From Bacteroidales bacterium (GTDB lineage Bacteria > Bacteroidota > Bacteroidia > Bacteroidales > Bacteroidaceae): 64,000 bases of DNA. The number at the start of each line of letters is the position of its first letter. The stretch's first letter is position 1. The stretch is taken from the NCBI GenBank assembly GCA_004557035.1, contig SFFB01000006.1:1-64000 (forward strand), given 5' to 3'. Below are positions 46,075 through 54,968 of the stretch, piece by piece. The translations under genes and the position numbers were made by a program. The notes below the pieces were generated by a model. The model did no database searches and had not been told where the DNA came from. It saw only the letters and a list, made by a program, of their open reading frames with translations.

Positions 46075-46563
46075 TTATTCAGCCTTGGGAGCCTCTTCGG
46101 CAGGTGCTTCGGTCTGTGCAGCCTCGGCAGCAGGAGCTTCGGCAGCGGCTGAACGACGTGAACGACGGGTGCGAGTGGCTTTCTTAGCCGTCTTGGCCAT
46201 GTTCTCGTTGTAGTCTACCAGCTCGATGATGCACATATCAGCGCCATCGCTCTGACGGAAACCGGTCTTGAGGATACGAGTGTAACCACCCGGACGGTCG
46301 GCTACCTTCACAGAGATTTCCTGGAAGAGTTCGGTCACAGCATACTTATCCTGGAGGTAGCTGAAGACAACACGACGAGAGTTGGTAGTGTCGTTCTTTG
46401 ACTTGGTGATAAGCGGCTCTACATATTGTTTCAAGGCCTTGGCCTTGGCGAGAGTCGTAGTGATTCTTTTGTGCTTGATCAACGAGCAAGCCATGTTGGA
46501 CAACAAGGCTGCACGGTGAGAAGCAGTACGACTCAGATGGTTGAATTTTTTATTGTGTCTCAT
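46075..46563 (-). CDS. rplQ: 50S ribosomal protein L17
   Basis: Large-subunit protein near the exit tunnel. 162 residues: the conserved core (MRHNKKFNHLSRTASHRAAL, then GGYTRILKTGFRQSDGADMC) is about 125 residues. The remaining 40 are an Ala/Glu/Pro-rich tail preceded by a basic KKATRTRRSRRS segment. Such low-complexity extensions are common in Bacteroidetes L17. Last gene of the long ribosomal operon, 5 nt after rpoA. Confidence 0.97.
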   Translation of the reverse strand: MRHNKKFNHLSRTASHRAALLSNMACSLIKHKRITTTLAKAKALKQYVEPLITKSKNDTTNSRRVVFSYLQDKYAVTELFQEISVKVADRPGGYTRILKTGFRQSDGADMCIIELVDYNENMAKTAKKATRTRRSRRSAAAEAPAAEAAQTEAPAEEAPKAE

Positions 46564-46568
46564 TAGAA

Positions 46569-47561
46569 TTAATCTTTATCTAAGTTATACTTGGTAATGT
46601 CGGTTCCAAACGACAGATTCAGACTCTCGAGCAAATCATCAAGCTCAGTGAGCGATTTCTTACCAAAGTTGCGGAACTTGAGGAGGTCGTTTTTGTTGAA
46701 CTGTACGAGGTCGCCGAGTGTTTCGACATCGGCAGCCTTGAGGCAGTTGAGGGCACGAACAGAGAGGTTCATGTCGGAGAGTTTGGTCTTGAGGAGCTGG
46801 CGCATTCTCAAAACTTCCTCGTCAAACTCTTCATTCTCGAGATCGGCAGAGTCATCGATGGTGATCTTTTCGTCTGAGAAGAGCATGAAGTGATGGATGA
46901 GGATTTTGGCGGCCTCTTTAAGTGCTTCTTTGGGCTGAATGGAACCATCCGTGGTGATTTCCAGGACGAGCTTGTCGTAGTCGGTCTTTTGCTCGACACG
47001 ATAGGGCTCGACGCTGTATTTCACGTTGCGGATAGGGGTGTAAATCGAATCGATGGGAATGGTGTGAACATCGGGGCAAAACTCTCTGTTCTCATCAGCG
47101 GGGACGTAACCACGACCCTTGTTGATGGTCAGTTCGATTTGCATTGTGGCTTTTGAATCGAGATGACAAATCACCAATTCGGGATTTAACACTTCAAATC
47201 CGGTAAGCTCTTTGTTGATGTCGCCGGCCTTGAAGACCTCAGTGTTGGACACGGTGAGAGTTACCTTCTCTGTTTCAAATTCTTCCACCAACTGCTTGAA
47301 GCGCACTTGCTTCAAGTTGAGAATGATGTTCGTTACATCGTCACGCACTCCCGGAACCGAGGCGAATTCGTGTTCAACACCGGCAATCTTGATGGTGTTG
47401 ATGGCAAAGCCTTCAAGCGAAGAGAGGAGGATGCGACGCAACGCATTTCCAATCGTCGTGCCGAAACCAGGCTCCAACGGACGGAATTCAAACTTTCCAA
47501 ACGTTGCCGTGTTTTCGAGCATGATGACCTTGTCAGGTTTTTGAAATGCTAATATCGCCAT
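46569..47561 (-). CDS. rpoA: DNA-directed RNA polymerase subunit alpha
   Basis: Assembles RNA polymerase and contacts promoters and activators. 330 residues: N-terminal dimerisation domain (FGTTIGNALRRILLSSLEG, RGYVPADEN) and alpha-CTD (LNCLKAADVETLGDLVQF, RNFGKKSLTELDDLL). Both domains are complete. Between rpsD and rplQ, the conserved order. Confidence 0.98.
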   Translation of the reverse strand: MAILAFQKPDKVIMLENTATFGKFEFRPLEPGFGTTIGNALRRILLSSLEGFAINTIKIAGVEHEFASVPGVRDDVTNIILNLKQVRFKQLVEEFETEKVTLTVSNTEVFKAGDINKELTGFEVLNPELVICHLDSKATMQIELTINKGRGYVPADENREFCPDVHTIPIDSIYTPIRNVKYSVEPYRVEQKTDYDKLVLEITTDGSIQPKEALKEAAKILIHHFMLFSDEKITIDDSADLENEEFDEEVLRMRQLLKTKLSDMNLSVRALNCLKAADVETLGDLVQFNKNDLLKFRNFGKKSLTELDDLLESLNLSFGTDITKYNLDKD

Positions 47562-47578
47562 GAAATTCCGATTTTTAA

Positions 47579-48187
47579 TTAGTTTTTAGAGTACAACTCG
47601 ACAATCAGCTGTTCCTTGATGTTCTCAGGAATGTCGGCACGTTCGGGCTTGTGGAGGAACTTACCGGCTTTGGCTGACTCATCCCATTCAATCCAGGGAT
47701 ATTTGCTGTGATTGAAACCGGCGAGGGCGTCGGCAATCACCTCGAGTGACTTGGAGCGCTCACGAACACCGACAATCTGGCCGGGCTTGACGCTGAAAGA
47801 AGCAATGTTGACCACTTTGCCATCGACGGTGATGTGCTTGTGGCTTACGAGCTGACGGGCAGCAGCACGGGTGGGAGCGATGCCAAGACGATATACCACA
47901 TTGTCGAGACGGCATTCGAGGGCCTGCAAAAGCAACTCACCGGTAATGCCGCTCTGACGAGAGGCTTTCTCAAAGAGGTTGCGGAATTGCTTTTCGAGTA
48001 CACCATAGGTGTATTTGGCTTTCTGCTTCTCTGCCAACATGATGCCGTATTCTGAAGTCTTGCGACGACGTGAATTACCGTGCTGGCCGGGAGGGAAATT
48101 GCGTTTTGAAAGCACTTTGTCAGGTCCATAGATAGCCTCTCCAAAACGGCGGGCAATACGTGACTTGGGTCCAATATATCTTGCCAT
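47579..48187 (-). CDS. rpsD: 30S ribosomal protein S4
   Basis: Primary 16S rRNA binding protein that nucleates 30S assembly. 202 residues, with KRNFPPGQHGNSRRRKTSEY and the S4 RNA-binding domain (LECRLDNVVYRLG, ARQLVSHKHITVDGK). No N-terminal zinc cysteines, so it is the zinc-free form. In E. coli S4 represses the alpha operon; no leader was examined here. Confidence 0.97.
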   Translation of the reverse strand: MARYIGPKSRIARRFGEAIYGPDKVLSKRNFPPGQHGNSRRRKTSEYGIMLAEKQKAKYTYGVLEKQFRNLFEKASRQSGITGELLLQALECRLDNVVYRLGIAPTRAAARQLVSHKHITVDGKVVNIASFSVKPGQIVGVRERSKSLEVIADALAGFNHSKYPWIEWDESAKAGKFLHKPERADIPENIKEQLIVELYSKN

Positions 48188-48220
48188 ATTTATTTCTGAT
48201 TAAAGCGTTAGGATGATAAA

Positions 48221-48610
48221 TTATACTCTTCTGCGTTTGGGAGGACGGCAACCATTGTGGGGCAGCGGTGTAACGTCGATAATCTCGGTTACTTCAATGC
48301 CGGCACCATGGCAGGCACGGATGGCAGACTCGCGGCCATTGCCCGGACCTTTCACATAAGCCTTCACCTTGCGGAGACCTAAATCGTAAGCTACCTTAGC
48401 GCAGTCTTGAGCGGCCATCTGGGCGGCATAGGGGGTGTTCTTCTTAGAACCACGGAAACCCATCTTACCGGCAGAAGACCAAGAAATAATCTGACCTTCG
48501 CTGTTGGCCAAAGACACGATGATATTGTTGAATGAGCTGTGAACGTGGAGCTGACCAACGGCGTCAACCTTTACGTTACGCTTCTTAGCTGCAACTGTTT
48601 TCTTTGCCAT
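48221..48610 (-). CDS. rpsK: 30S ribosomal protein S11
   Basis: Platform protein of the small subunit. 129 residues with NNIIVSLANSEGQIISWSSA, GFRGSKKNTPYAAQ and the C-terminal DVTPLPHNGCRPPKRRRV. Standard position between rpsM and rpsD. Confidence 0.97.
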   Translation of the reverse strand: MAKKTVAAKKRNVKVDAVGQLHVHSSFNNIIVSLANSEGQIISWSSAGKMGFRGSKKNTPYAAQMAAQDCAKVAYDLGLRKVKAYVKGPGNGRESAIRACHGAGIEVTEIIDVTPLPHNGCRPPKRRRV

Positions 48611-48622
48611 ATTCGTTATTTA

Positions 48623-49003
48623 TTATTTGGTAGCTTTTTTCTTGTTAGCGACTGTCTTCTTGCGACCCTTACGTGTACGGGCGTTGTTTTTCGTGCTCTG
48701 ACCGCGAACGGGCAAACCGATACGGTGGCGCACACCACGATAACAGCCAATGTCCATAAGGCGTTTGATGTTCATCTGAATTTCAGAGCGGAGGTCACCC
48801 TCTACTTTGTATTCAGCTCCGATGATTTGACGAATCTTTGCGGCTTGGTCATCGGTCCAATCCTTAACTTTAAGATCCCTGTCTACGCCGGCTTTGTCTA
48901 AGATTTTAGCCGAGCTACTGCGACCTATACCGAAAATATAGGTCAAGGCGATTTCACCTCTCTTGTTTTGAGGCAAATCAACACCAACAATTCTTATTGC
49001 CAT
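48623..49003 (-). CDS. rpsM: 30S ribosomal protein S13
   Basis: Head protein that contacts tRNA in the P site and bridges to the 50S. 126 residues; MAIRIVGVDLPQNKRGEIAL at the start, YRGVRHRIGLPVRGQSTKNN near the end, and a Lys-rich tail. 12 nt before rpsK. Confidence 0.97.
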   Translation of the reverse strand: MAIRIVGVDLPQNKRGEIALTYIFGIGRSSSAKILDKAGVDRDLKVKDWTDDQAAKIRQIIGAEYKVEGDLRSEIQMNIKRLMDIGCYRGVRHRIGLPVRGQSTKNNARTRKGRKKTVANKKKATK

Positions 49004-49034
49004 ATACTAATTTGAGTTGTTATGCGATTTTTGT

Positions 49035-49151
49035 TTAACCCTGACGCATTTTCATCTTGGGGTTTTTCTTGTTAATCACGAACAGACGTCCCTTGCGACG
49101 CACGATTTTGCAGTCGGCTGAACGCTTTTTCAAAGATGCTCTTGTCTTCAT
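49035..49151 (-). CDS. rpmJ: 50S ribosomal protein L36
   Basis: Small rRNA-binding protein of the large subunit. 38 residues, MKTRASLKKRSADCKIVRR to NPKMKMRQG. It keeps one Cys (C14) of the usual zinc-binding set, so it is the zinc-free (C-minus) form. It lies between infA (12 nt) and rpsM (31 nt), as in other Bacteroidetes. Confidence 0.95.
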   Translation of the reverse strand: MKTRASLKKRSADCKIVRRKGRLFVINKKNPKMKMRQG

Positions 49152-49163
49152 ATCTGATATAAT

Positions 49164-49382
49164 TTATTTGTATCTAAACACGATGCGGCCTTTTGAAAGG
49201 TCATACGGACTCATTTCGACTTTGACTTTGTCGCCGGGGAGAATCTTGATGTAGTGCATTCTCATCTTGCCGGAGATATGAGCAGTGATTTCGTGACCGT
49301 TTTCCAGTTCAACGCGGAACATCGCGTTGCTTAAGGCTTCAACGATGACGCCGTCTTGTTCTATTGCAGACTGTTTGGCCAT
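49164..49382 (-). CDS. infA: translation initiation factor IF-1
   Basis: Blocks the A site during initiation. 72 residues, an OB fold with IEQDGVIVEALSNAMFRVEL, NGHEITAHISGKMRMHYIKI and LPGDKVKVEMSPYDLSKGRI. 3 nt after map. Complete and typical. Confidence 0.97.
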   Translation of the reverse strand: MAKQSAIEQDGVIVEALSNAMFRVELENGHEITAHISGKMRMHYIKILPGDKVKVEMSPYDLSKGRIVFRYK

Positions 49383-49385
49383 ATT

Positions 49386-50180
49386 TTATCTCTTCTGAGT
49401 TTCGATTTGTTCAATGCTTTCAAACGATGACATAAGCTGCGGCTTGCCGTTGCAGATGGCGATGGTGTGCTCAAAATGGGCGGCCATCTTGCCATCGAGC
49501 GTGACAATGCCCCATTTGTCGGGAAGCAGCCCTATCTTGTGACAGCCTTGTGTGATCATCGGCTCAATGGCGATGCAGAGGCCGTTTTTGATTTCCAGAC
49601 CACTCATAGGGCTACCGTAGTTGGGCACCTGTGGGTCTTCGTGCATGTCGTGGCCTATACCATGACCGACTAATTCACGAACCACTCCGTATCCCCGCGA
49701 CTCACAATGGGTCTGAATGGCGTGACCAATGTGTCCGATGCGATGTCCGACGATGGCTTGCTCAATGCCTTTGTAGAGGGACTCCTTGGTGGTCTGGAGA
49801 AGCTGCTTGACTTCGGGTTTGACCTCGCCCACACAGAAGGTGTAGCAAGAATCTCCACAAAAGCCGTTGAGGGATACGCCGCAATCTACGGAAACGATAT
49901 CGCCCTCTCTGAGCGGCACGTCGTTGGGGATGCCATGGACTACGACCTGATTGACGGAAGTGCAAATGGAGGCTGGGAAGGGCGGACCATAGGGATTGGG
50001 GAAACCCTTGAAGGTGGGTGTGGCCCCATGGTCGCGAATAAAGGTCTCTGCCAGCCGGTCCATCTGTCGGGTGGTCAGACCCGGCCGAATGGCTTTGGCT
50101 ATTTCAGTGAGTGTTGCGCTGACCAACAAGTTGGCCTTGCGCAACAACTCTATTTCATCGTTTGTCTTCAGATAAATCAT
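49386..50180 (-). CDS. map: methionine aminopeptidase, type I
   Basis: Removes the N-terminal Met of new proteins. 264 residues, normal length. Metal ligands and active-site His are present: VVHGIPNDVPL, SVDCGVSLNGFCGDSCYTF (two Asp), GHGIGHDMHEDPQVPNYG (His), IAIEPM (Glu) and AHFEHTIAI (Glu). It lacks the N-terminal SH3 or zinc extension of other type I forms. Between secY and infA, 13 nt after secY. Confidence 0.97.
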   Translation of the reverse strand: MIYLKTNDEIELLRKANLLVSATLTEIAKAIRPGLTTRQMDRLAETFIRDHGATPTFKGFPNPYGPPFPASICTSVNQVVVHGIPNDVPLREGDIVSVDCGVSLNGFCGDSCYTFCVGEVKPEVKQLLQTTKESLYKGIEQAIVGHRIGHIGHAIQTHCESRGYGVVRELVGHGIGHDMHEDPQVPNYGSPMSGLEIKNGLCIAIEPMITQGCHKIGLLPDKWGIVTLDGKMAAHFEHTIAICNGKPQLMSSFESIEQIETQKR

Positions 50181-50193
50181 CCTCGCTTATCTA

Positions 50194-51537
50194 TCAATAG
50201 GCGGAGAGACGACCTGAATGTGAACGGGTATGACCGGTAACGAGAAGGCCATCATAGCCCCTCACCTGGATGTGACTCTTAATCTGCTGGAGCGTGTCGA
50301 GCACAACACCAACCAAAATCAACAGTGAGGTGCCGCCGAAGAACTGGGCAAAGCCCTGACTTACGCCAAACACACCGGCAAAAGCGGGAAGAATGGCAAT
50401 CAGCGAGATGAACAATGAACCGGGCAACAGGATGCGAGACATGACGGTGTCGAGATAATCAGCAGTCGGTTTGCCGGGTTTAACGCCGGGGATGAAACCG
50501 TTGTTGCGTTTCATATCTTCCGCCATCTGTACGGGATTAAGTGTGATTGCGGTGTAGAAATAGGTGAATGCGATGATGAGCACAACCAAAACTACATTGT
50601 AAGGCACACTCGTATGGTCACGGAAGCTGAGCCAGAAACCACTCACATTGGTGCTGGAAGACACAATGGTGAGAGGTATGAACATAATGGCCTGAGCAAA
50701 GATAATAGGCATTACGTTGGCGGCAAAGAGCTTCAAGGGGATGTACTGACGAGCACCGCCCAACTGACGACCACCCTCGATGCGCTTGGCATATTGCACG
50801 GGGACTTTGCGTGTGGCCTTGACGAGAAGGATGGCCAATGCCATGACAAACAGCAAGGCGATAATCTCGAAGAGGAACTTCACAAGGCCACCACCCTGGC
50901 TTGCAGAGAGGGCATTGACAAATTCCTGACCCAAAGCCTCGGGCAGACGAGCAATAATACCAATCATAATGATCAACGACACACCATTGCCGACACCTTT
51001 GTCGGTGATGCGCTCACCAAGCCAAAGGATGAACATGCTACCTGCTGCCATAATAATGGTAGAGGTGATGATGAACGACATACCCATCTCGACCTTGAAG
51101 GCATTGCCAGACATGTTGTGGAGATTGATGAGGTAGGCCGGAGCCTGGAACACCAAAATGGCAATGGTGAGATAGCGGGTGTATTGGTTGATCTTGCGTC
51201 GACCGCTTTCGCCCTCACGCTGCATCTTCTGGAAGTAAGGCACAGCAATGGCCAACAACTGAATGACAATCGATGCTGAAATGTAGGGCATGATACCCAA
51301 TGCAAAAACGGAAGCATTGGAGAATGCACCACCCGAGAACATGTTCAGCAGGGACATCAAGCCGTCATCGGTCTGGTCGCGCAAAGCAGACAATCCATCG
51401 GGACCGGGATCGATGCCAGGCAACACAATGAACGAGCCAAAACGATAGACGAGAACAAAAAGGAGAGTGATGAGGATTCGAGATTTCAAATCCTCAATTC
51501 TCCAAATGCTCTTTACCGTCTCGATGATTTTTTTCAT
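50194..51537 (-). CDS. secY: protein translocase subunit SecY
   Basis: Pore subunit of the Sec translocon. 447 residues with ten predicted transmembrane helices, the pore-plug region near residue 60 (DDGLMSLLNMFSGGAFSNAS) and the conserved VIQLLAIAVPYFQKMQREGE loop. The C-terminal cytoplasmic tail is short and basic. It is 13 nt from rplO and 13 nt from map in the spc operon. Confidence 0.97.
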   Translation of the reverse strand: MKKIIETVKSIWRIEDLKSRILITLLFVLVYRFGSFIVLPGIDPGPDGLSALRDQTDDGLMSLLNMFSGGAFSNASVFALGIMPYISASIVIQLLAIAVPYFQKMQREGESGRRKINQYTRYLTIAILVFQAPAYLINLHNMSGNAFKVEMGMSFIITSTIIMAAGSMFILWLGERITDKGVGNGVSLIIMIGIIARLPEALGQEFVNALSASQGGGLVKFLFEIIALLFVMALAILLVKATRKVPVQYAKRIEGGRQLGGARQYIPLKLFAANVMPIIFAQAIMFIPLTIVSSSTNVSGFWLSFRDHTSVPYNVVLVVLIIAFTYFYTAITLNPVQMAEDMKRNNGFIPGVKPGKPTADYLDTVMSRILLPGSLFISLIAILPAFAGVFGVSQGFAQFFGGTSLLILVGVVLDTLQQIKSHIQVRGYDGLLVTGHTRSHSGRLSAY

Positions 51538-51550
51538 TTAGGGGAGACTT

Positions 51551-51997
51551 TTAGATTACAGTTGCGGTACCACCGGCTGCAACGATGGCAGCCTCGGCGC
51601 TCTTCGAGAAAGCGTGAGCCTCTACAGAAATCTTGGCGGTAAGTTCGCCAGCAGCAAGAATCTTGACCAAGTGCTTGGGAGACACGAAGCCAGCAGCAAC
51701 GAGTTCTTCAATGCCAATCTTGGCAAGGCCCTTAGCTTCGGCCAAAGCCTGAAGAGTGGCCAAGTTGATGGCTTTGTATTCAACACGGTTGATGTTCTTG
51801 AAGCCGAACTTAGGCAGACGACGCTGCAAAGGCATCTGACCACCTTCAAAACCAATCTTCTTGCTATAACCGGAACGCTGCTTGGCACCTTTGTGACCAC
51901 GCGTAGAGGTGCCGCCCATGCCAGAGCCGGGACCACGACCAATACGTTTACGTGTGTGGGTTGAACCTGCAGCAGGTTTTAAAGTATGTAATTTCAT
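51551..51997 (-). CDS. rplO: 50S ribosomal protein L15
   Basis: Late-assembly protein of the large subunit. 148 residues with the Gly/Arg-rich N-terminus (KRIGRGPGSGMGGTSTRGHK), FEGGQMPLQRRLPKFGF and a C-terminal domain ending in GGTATVI. 13 nt before secY; 21 nt after rpmD. Confidence 0.97.
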   Translation of the reverse strand: MKLHTLKPAAGSTHTRKRIGRGPGSGMGGTSTRGHKGAKQRSGYSKKIGFEGGQMPLQRRLPKFGFKNINRVEYKAINLATLQALAEAKGLAKIGIEELVAAGFVSPKHLVKILAAGELTAKISVEAHAFSKSAEAAIVAAGGTATVI

Positions 51998-52018
51998 GAC
52001 TTTCGTTGAATTAATGGA

Positions 52019-52195
52019 TTAGTCTACGATCGTTATCAAATGGTGAACCTTGCGCAACATACCACGAAGAGAGGCAGAATCCTCAACTTCGACGATACGA
52101 TTCATTTTAGTAAGGCCCAGGGCATCGAGCGTTCTTTTCTGATCGATGGGTGCACCGATTCTGCTCTTGGTTTGCTTAATCTTTATCGTTGCCAT
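52019..52195 (-). CDS. rpmD: 50S ribosomal protein L30
   Basis: Short 58-residue ribosomal protein, MATIKIKQTKSRIGAPIDQK followed by RTLDALGLTKMNRIVEVED. The frame is open to 52264, but those 23 residues have no family similarity and overlap rpsE, so 52195 is the start. 7 nt after rpsE. Confidence 0.95.
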   Translation of the reverse strand: MATIKIKQTKSRIGAPIDQKRTLDALGLTKMNRIVEVEDSASLRGMLRKVHHLITIVD

Positions 52196-52202
52196 ATCGT
52201 TT

Positions 52203-52709
52203 TTATCCTCTGAATACTTTTTCCATAGAAATACCACGATGCTGAGCCACTGTGCGGGCGTCACGCATCTCGCTCAGAGCGAGGATGGTTGCCTTAACCA
52301 AGTTGTGGGGGTTAGAAGAACCCTTAGACTTGGCCAAAACGTCTTTGATGCCAACGCTCTCGAGCACGGCACGCATAGCGCCACCGGCTACCACACCGGT
52401 ACCCTCAGATGCGGGGAGGATGATGACCTCGGCACCACCGAAGTGAGCGGCCTGCTCGTGGGGCACTGTACCTTTGATGACGGGAACCTTGACCAGGTTC
52501 TTCTTGGCAGCTTCCACACCTTTGGCAATGGCGGCGGTAACTTCGCCGGCTTTACCAAGACCGTAGCCGATGACTCCTTTGCCATCACCGACTACAACGA
52601 TAGCGGCGAATGTGAAGGTACGACCACCCTTGGTAACTTTTACTACACGATTGATAGCAACGAGTCTATCCTTTAATTCTTCGTTGTTTACTATTACTCT
52701 GTTTGCCAT
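52203..52709 (-). CDS. rpsE: 30S ribosomal protein S5
   Basis: Helps decoding accuracy and mRNA unwinding. 168 residues from MANRVIVNNEELKDRL. The double-stranded RNA-binding half has KVTKGGRTFTFAAIVVVGDG, then the S5 C-terminal domain with EGTGVVAGGAMRAVLE. An ATG two codons earlier (52715) would overlap the rplR stop; the inner one is preferred. Five nt after rplR. Confidence 0.95.
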   Translation of the reverse strand: MANRVIVNNEELKDRLVAINRVVKVTKGGRTFTFAAIVVVGDGKGVIGYGLGKAGEVTAAIAKGVEAAKKNLVKVPVIKGTVPHEQAAHFGGAEVIILPASEGTGVVAGGAMRAVLESVGIKDVLAKSKGSSNPHNLVKATILALSEMRDARTVAQHRGISMEKVFRG

Positions 52710-52714
52710 AATCA

Positions 52715-53059
52715 TTAGAATTTAAGTCCTCCTTTACGGGCGCCGTCTGCTACTTCTTTCACACGGCCGTGATAGAGATAACCATTACGATCGAATACCA
52801 CAGATGAAATACCTGCTTCCAGGGCTTTCTTGGCTACAGCCTCGCCGACCAGAGCGGCCTGCTCTTTCTTGGGCATCTTTTCCATACCAAGAGAAGAGGC
52901 GGCTACAAGCGTAGAAGCTGTTTCGTCATTGATAATCTGTGCGTAAATTTGTTTGTTGCTTCTGAATACAGATAAGCGGGGGCACTGGGCGGTACCAGAT
53001 ACCTTATTACGTACCCGACATTTTATCTTGAGGCGTCTTTGTTCTTTTTTCGTTGTCAT
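52715..53059 (-). CDS. rplR: 50S ribosomal protein L18
   Basis: Binds 5S rRNA. 114 residues with QRRLKIKCRVRNKVSGTAQC and PRLSVFRSNKQIYAQIINDE near the start, and FDRNGYLYHGRVKEVADGAR at the end, the family signature. 17 nt after rplF. Confidence 0.97.
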   Translation of the reverse strand: MTTKKEQRRLKIKCRVRNKVSGTAQCPRLSVFRSNKQIYAQIINDETASTLVAASSLGMEKMPKKEQAALVGEAVAKKALEAGISSVVFDRNGYLYHGRVKEVADGARKGGLKF

Positions 53060-53076
53060 AATTTTATCGTCTTAAA

Positions 53077-53646
53077 TTACTTTGCACCTGCTGACTTACC
53101 AGACTTGCGACGAATCTGTTCGCCAACAAACAAGATACCTTTACCCTTATAAGGTTCGGGCTTGCGGAAAGAACGGATCTTAGCGCAAACAAGTCCGAGG
53201 AGTTGCTTGTCACAAGACTCCAGACAAATGTACGGGTTCTTATTTCTTTCTGACTTAGTCTCTACCTTGATTTCAGGCGGCAATTGGATGAAAATGCTGT
53301 GAGTGTAACCAAGAGCGAACTCAACAATGTTGCCCTGGTTAGAAACACGATAACCTACACCGACAAGCTCCATTTCTTTCTTGTAGCCTTGCGAAACGCC
53401 AACGACCATGTTGTTGACGAGCGCACGGTAAAGACCATGGTAGGCTTGCTTCTGCTTGTTGCTGACATCTACATTTGCCTCATCGATAGAGAACGTGATG
53501 ACGTTGTCTTCAATGTTTACAATGATAGAAGGATCAACAGCTTGGCTTAATTCACCCTTCGGTCCTTTTACAGACACTACATTATCCTTCAGAGTGACAG
53601 TGACACCTGCAGGGATGTTAATCGGCAATTTACCTATTCTTGACAT
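53077..53646 (-). CDS. rplF: 50S ribosomal protein L6
   Basis: Binds 23S rRNA near the sarcin-ricin loop. 189 residues, MSRIGKLPINIPAGVTV at the start and EPYKGKGILFVGEQIRRKSG near the end, as expected. The upstream in-frame ATG (53679) is inside rpsH, so 53646 is used. An AGGAGG Shine-Dalgarno stands 7 nt before this ATG, which is rare in this phylum. Confidence 0.96.
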   Translation of the reverse strand: MSRIGKLPINIPAGVTVTLKDNVVSVKGPKGELSQAVDPSIIVNIEDNVITFSIDEANVDVSNKQKQAYHGLYRALVNNMVVGVSQGYKKEMELVGVGYRVSNQGNIVEFALGYTHSIFIQLPPEIKVETKSERNKNPYICLESCDKQLLGLVCAKIRSFRKPEPYKGKGILFVGEQIRRKSGKSAGAK

Positions 53647-53663
53647 GTTATTCCTCCTAAAAA

Positions 53664-54059
53664 TTAGTAAACGTAGCAAAGGACTTCGCCACCAATCTTG
53701 AGTTCGGCGGCTTCCTTGTCTGTCATCACACCTTTGGAAGTGGATATGATAGCAATACCCAATCCGTTAATTACTCTCGGCATTTCACGATAGCCTGTGT
53801 ATTTACGCATACCGGGCTTTGAAACACGGGTTAAGCTCTTGATGGCATTAACCTTGCTCTGGGGATGATACTTCAGAGCGATTTTGATTGTACCTTGAGG
53901 ACCATCATCCTCGAACTTGAAGTTGAGAATGTATCCTTTCTCGAAAAGGATTTTGGTGATGTCCTTCTTCAAATTTGATGCGGGCACTTCAACTACACGG
54001 TGTTTGGCCTGGATAGCGTTGCGCAATCGCGTCAAATAATCTGCTATGGGATCAGTCAT
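53664..54059 (-). CDS. rpsH: 30S ribosomal protein S8
   Basis: Central-domain 16S rRNA binding protein, and spc-operon repressor in E. coli. 131 residues: MTDPIADYLTRLRNAIQAKH, then SKPGMRKYTGYREMPRVING and GLGIAIISTSKGVMTDKEA. 69 nt after rpsN, the longest gap in this run. Confidence 0.97.
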   Translation of the reverse strand: MTDPIADYLTRLRNAIQAKHRVVEVPASNLKKDITKILFEKGYILNFKFEDDGPQGTIKIALKYHPQSKVNAIKSLTRVSKPGMRKYTGYREMPRVINGLGIAIISTSKGVMTDKEAAELKIGGEVLCYVY

Positions 54060-54128
54060 AATGTGTTTTAATTAATCGGGACTCCCCGACAATATTAAAA
54101 ATTAAAAAGTTGTTTCTGTGGAGTGCAA

Positions 54129-54431
54129 TTACCAGCTGGCTTTCTTCACACCGGGGATGAGACCGTTTGAAGCCATCTCGCGGAATTGGATACGAGAAAG
54201 ACCGAAAAGGCGGATGTAACCTTTGGGACGACCGGTCAGTTTGCAACGGTTGTGAAGGCGGATGGGGTTGGCGTTGCGGGGGATTGCCTGAAGTTTGCGA
54301 GCTGCTTCGTATGCTTCTGCAGGATCGTTTGACTTGTTGACAATTTCTTTCAACGCTTTACGCTTCTCAGCATACTTGGCTACTAATTTGGCTCGCTTTA
54401 CCTCGCGAGCTTTCATTGATTCTTTTGCCAT
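54129..54431 (-). CDS. rpsN: 30S ribosomal protein S14
   Basis: Head protein near the decoding site. 100 residues with the long N-terminal helix of the zinc-free form (MAKESMKAREVKRAKLVAKY), then NRCKLTGRPKGYIRLFGLSR and FREMASNGLIPGVKKASW. It has one Cys only, so it is the C-minus type. 6 nt after rplE. Confidence 0.97.
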   Translation of the reverse strand: MAKESMKAREVKRAKLVAKYAEKRKALKEIVNKSNDPAEAYEAARKLQAIPRNANPIRLHNRCKLTGRPKGYIRLFGLSRIQFREMASNGLIPGVKKASW

Positions 54432-54437
54432 ATCGTA

Positions 54438-54968
54438 TTATTTGTTATTAGCGTTTTTGAAAGGCAGACCGAACTCTTTGAGAAGAGCGTAACCCTCTTC
54501 GTCGGTAGGAGCACTTGTAACGAAAGTGATGTTCATACCGAGCAGACGGTCAATGGCATCGATGTTGATTTCAGGGAAAATGATTTGTTCCTGAATACCG
54601 AGGGTGTAGTTGCCACGGCCATCGAGTTTGCTCTGGATACCCTTGAAGTCGCGGATACGGGGCAAATCATACATACGCTCACGACGCAGGGTCACTGTAA
54701 CGCCGATGGGCATCTTCTTACGCAGTTTGAAGTTTGACACGTCCTTGCGTGAAAGCGTGGGGACGGCCTTCTGTCCGGTAATTGCAGTAAGCTCATTGAT
54801 GGCTACATCAATAATCTTCTTGTCGGCAGTGGCGATGCCCAAGCCCTGATTGATGACAATCTTCTTGAGCACGGGAATCTGCATTGAAGAAGAATAGTTG
54901 AACTGCTTCATCAAGGCCGGAGCGATGCGCTCGGCGTATTCCTTTTTAAGACTTGCTGTATTACTCAT
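54438..54968 (-). CDS. rplE: 50S ribosomal protein L5
   Basis: Binds 5S rRNA and forms an inter-subunit bridge. 176 residues, with YSSSMQIPVLKKIVINQGLG and LRRERMYDLPRIRDFKG. Its ATG overlaps the stop of rplX by one base (TAATG), which suggests translational coupling. Confidence 0.97.
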   Translation of the reverse strand: MSNTASLKKEYAERIAPALMKQFNYSSSMQIPVLKKIVINQGLGIATADKKIIDVAINELTAITGQKAVPTLSRKDVSNFKLRKKMPIGVTVTLRRERMYDLPRIRDFKGIQSKLDGRGNYTLGIQEQIIFPEINIDAIDRLLGMNITFVTSAPTDEEGYALLKEFGLPFKNANNK

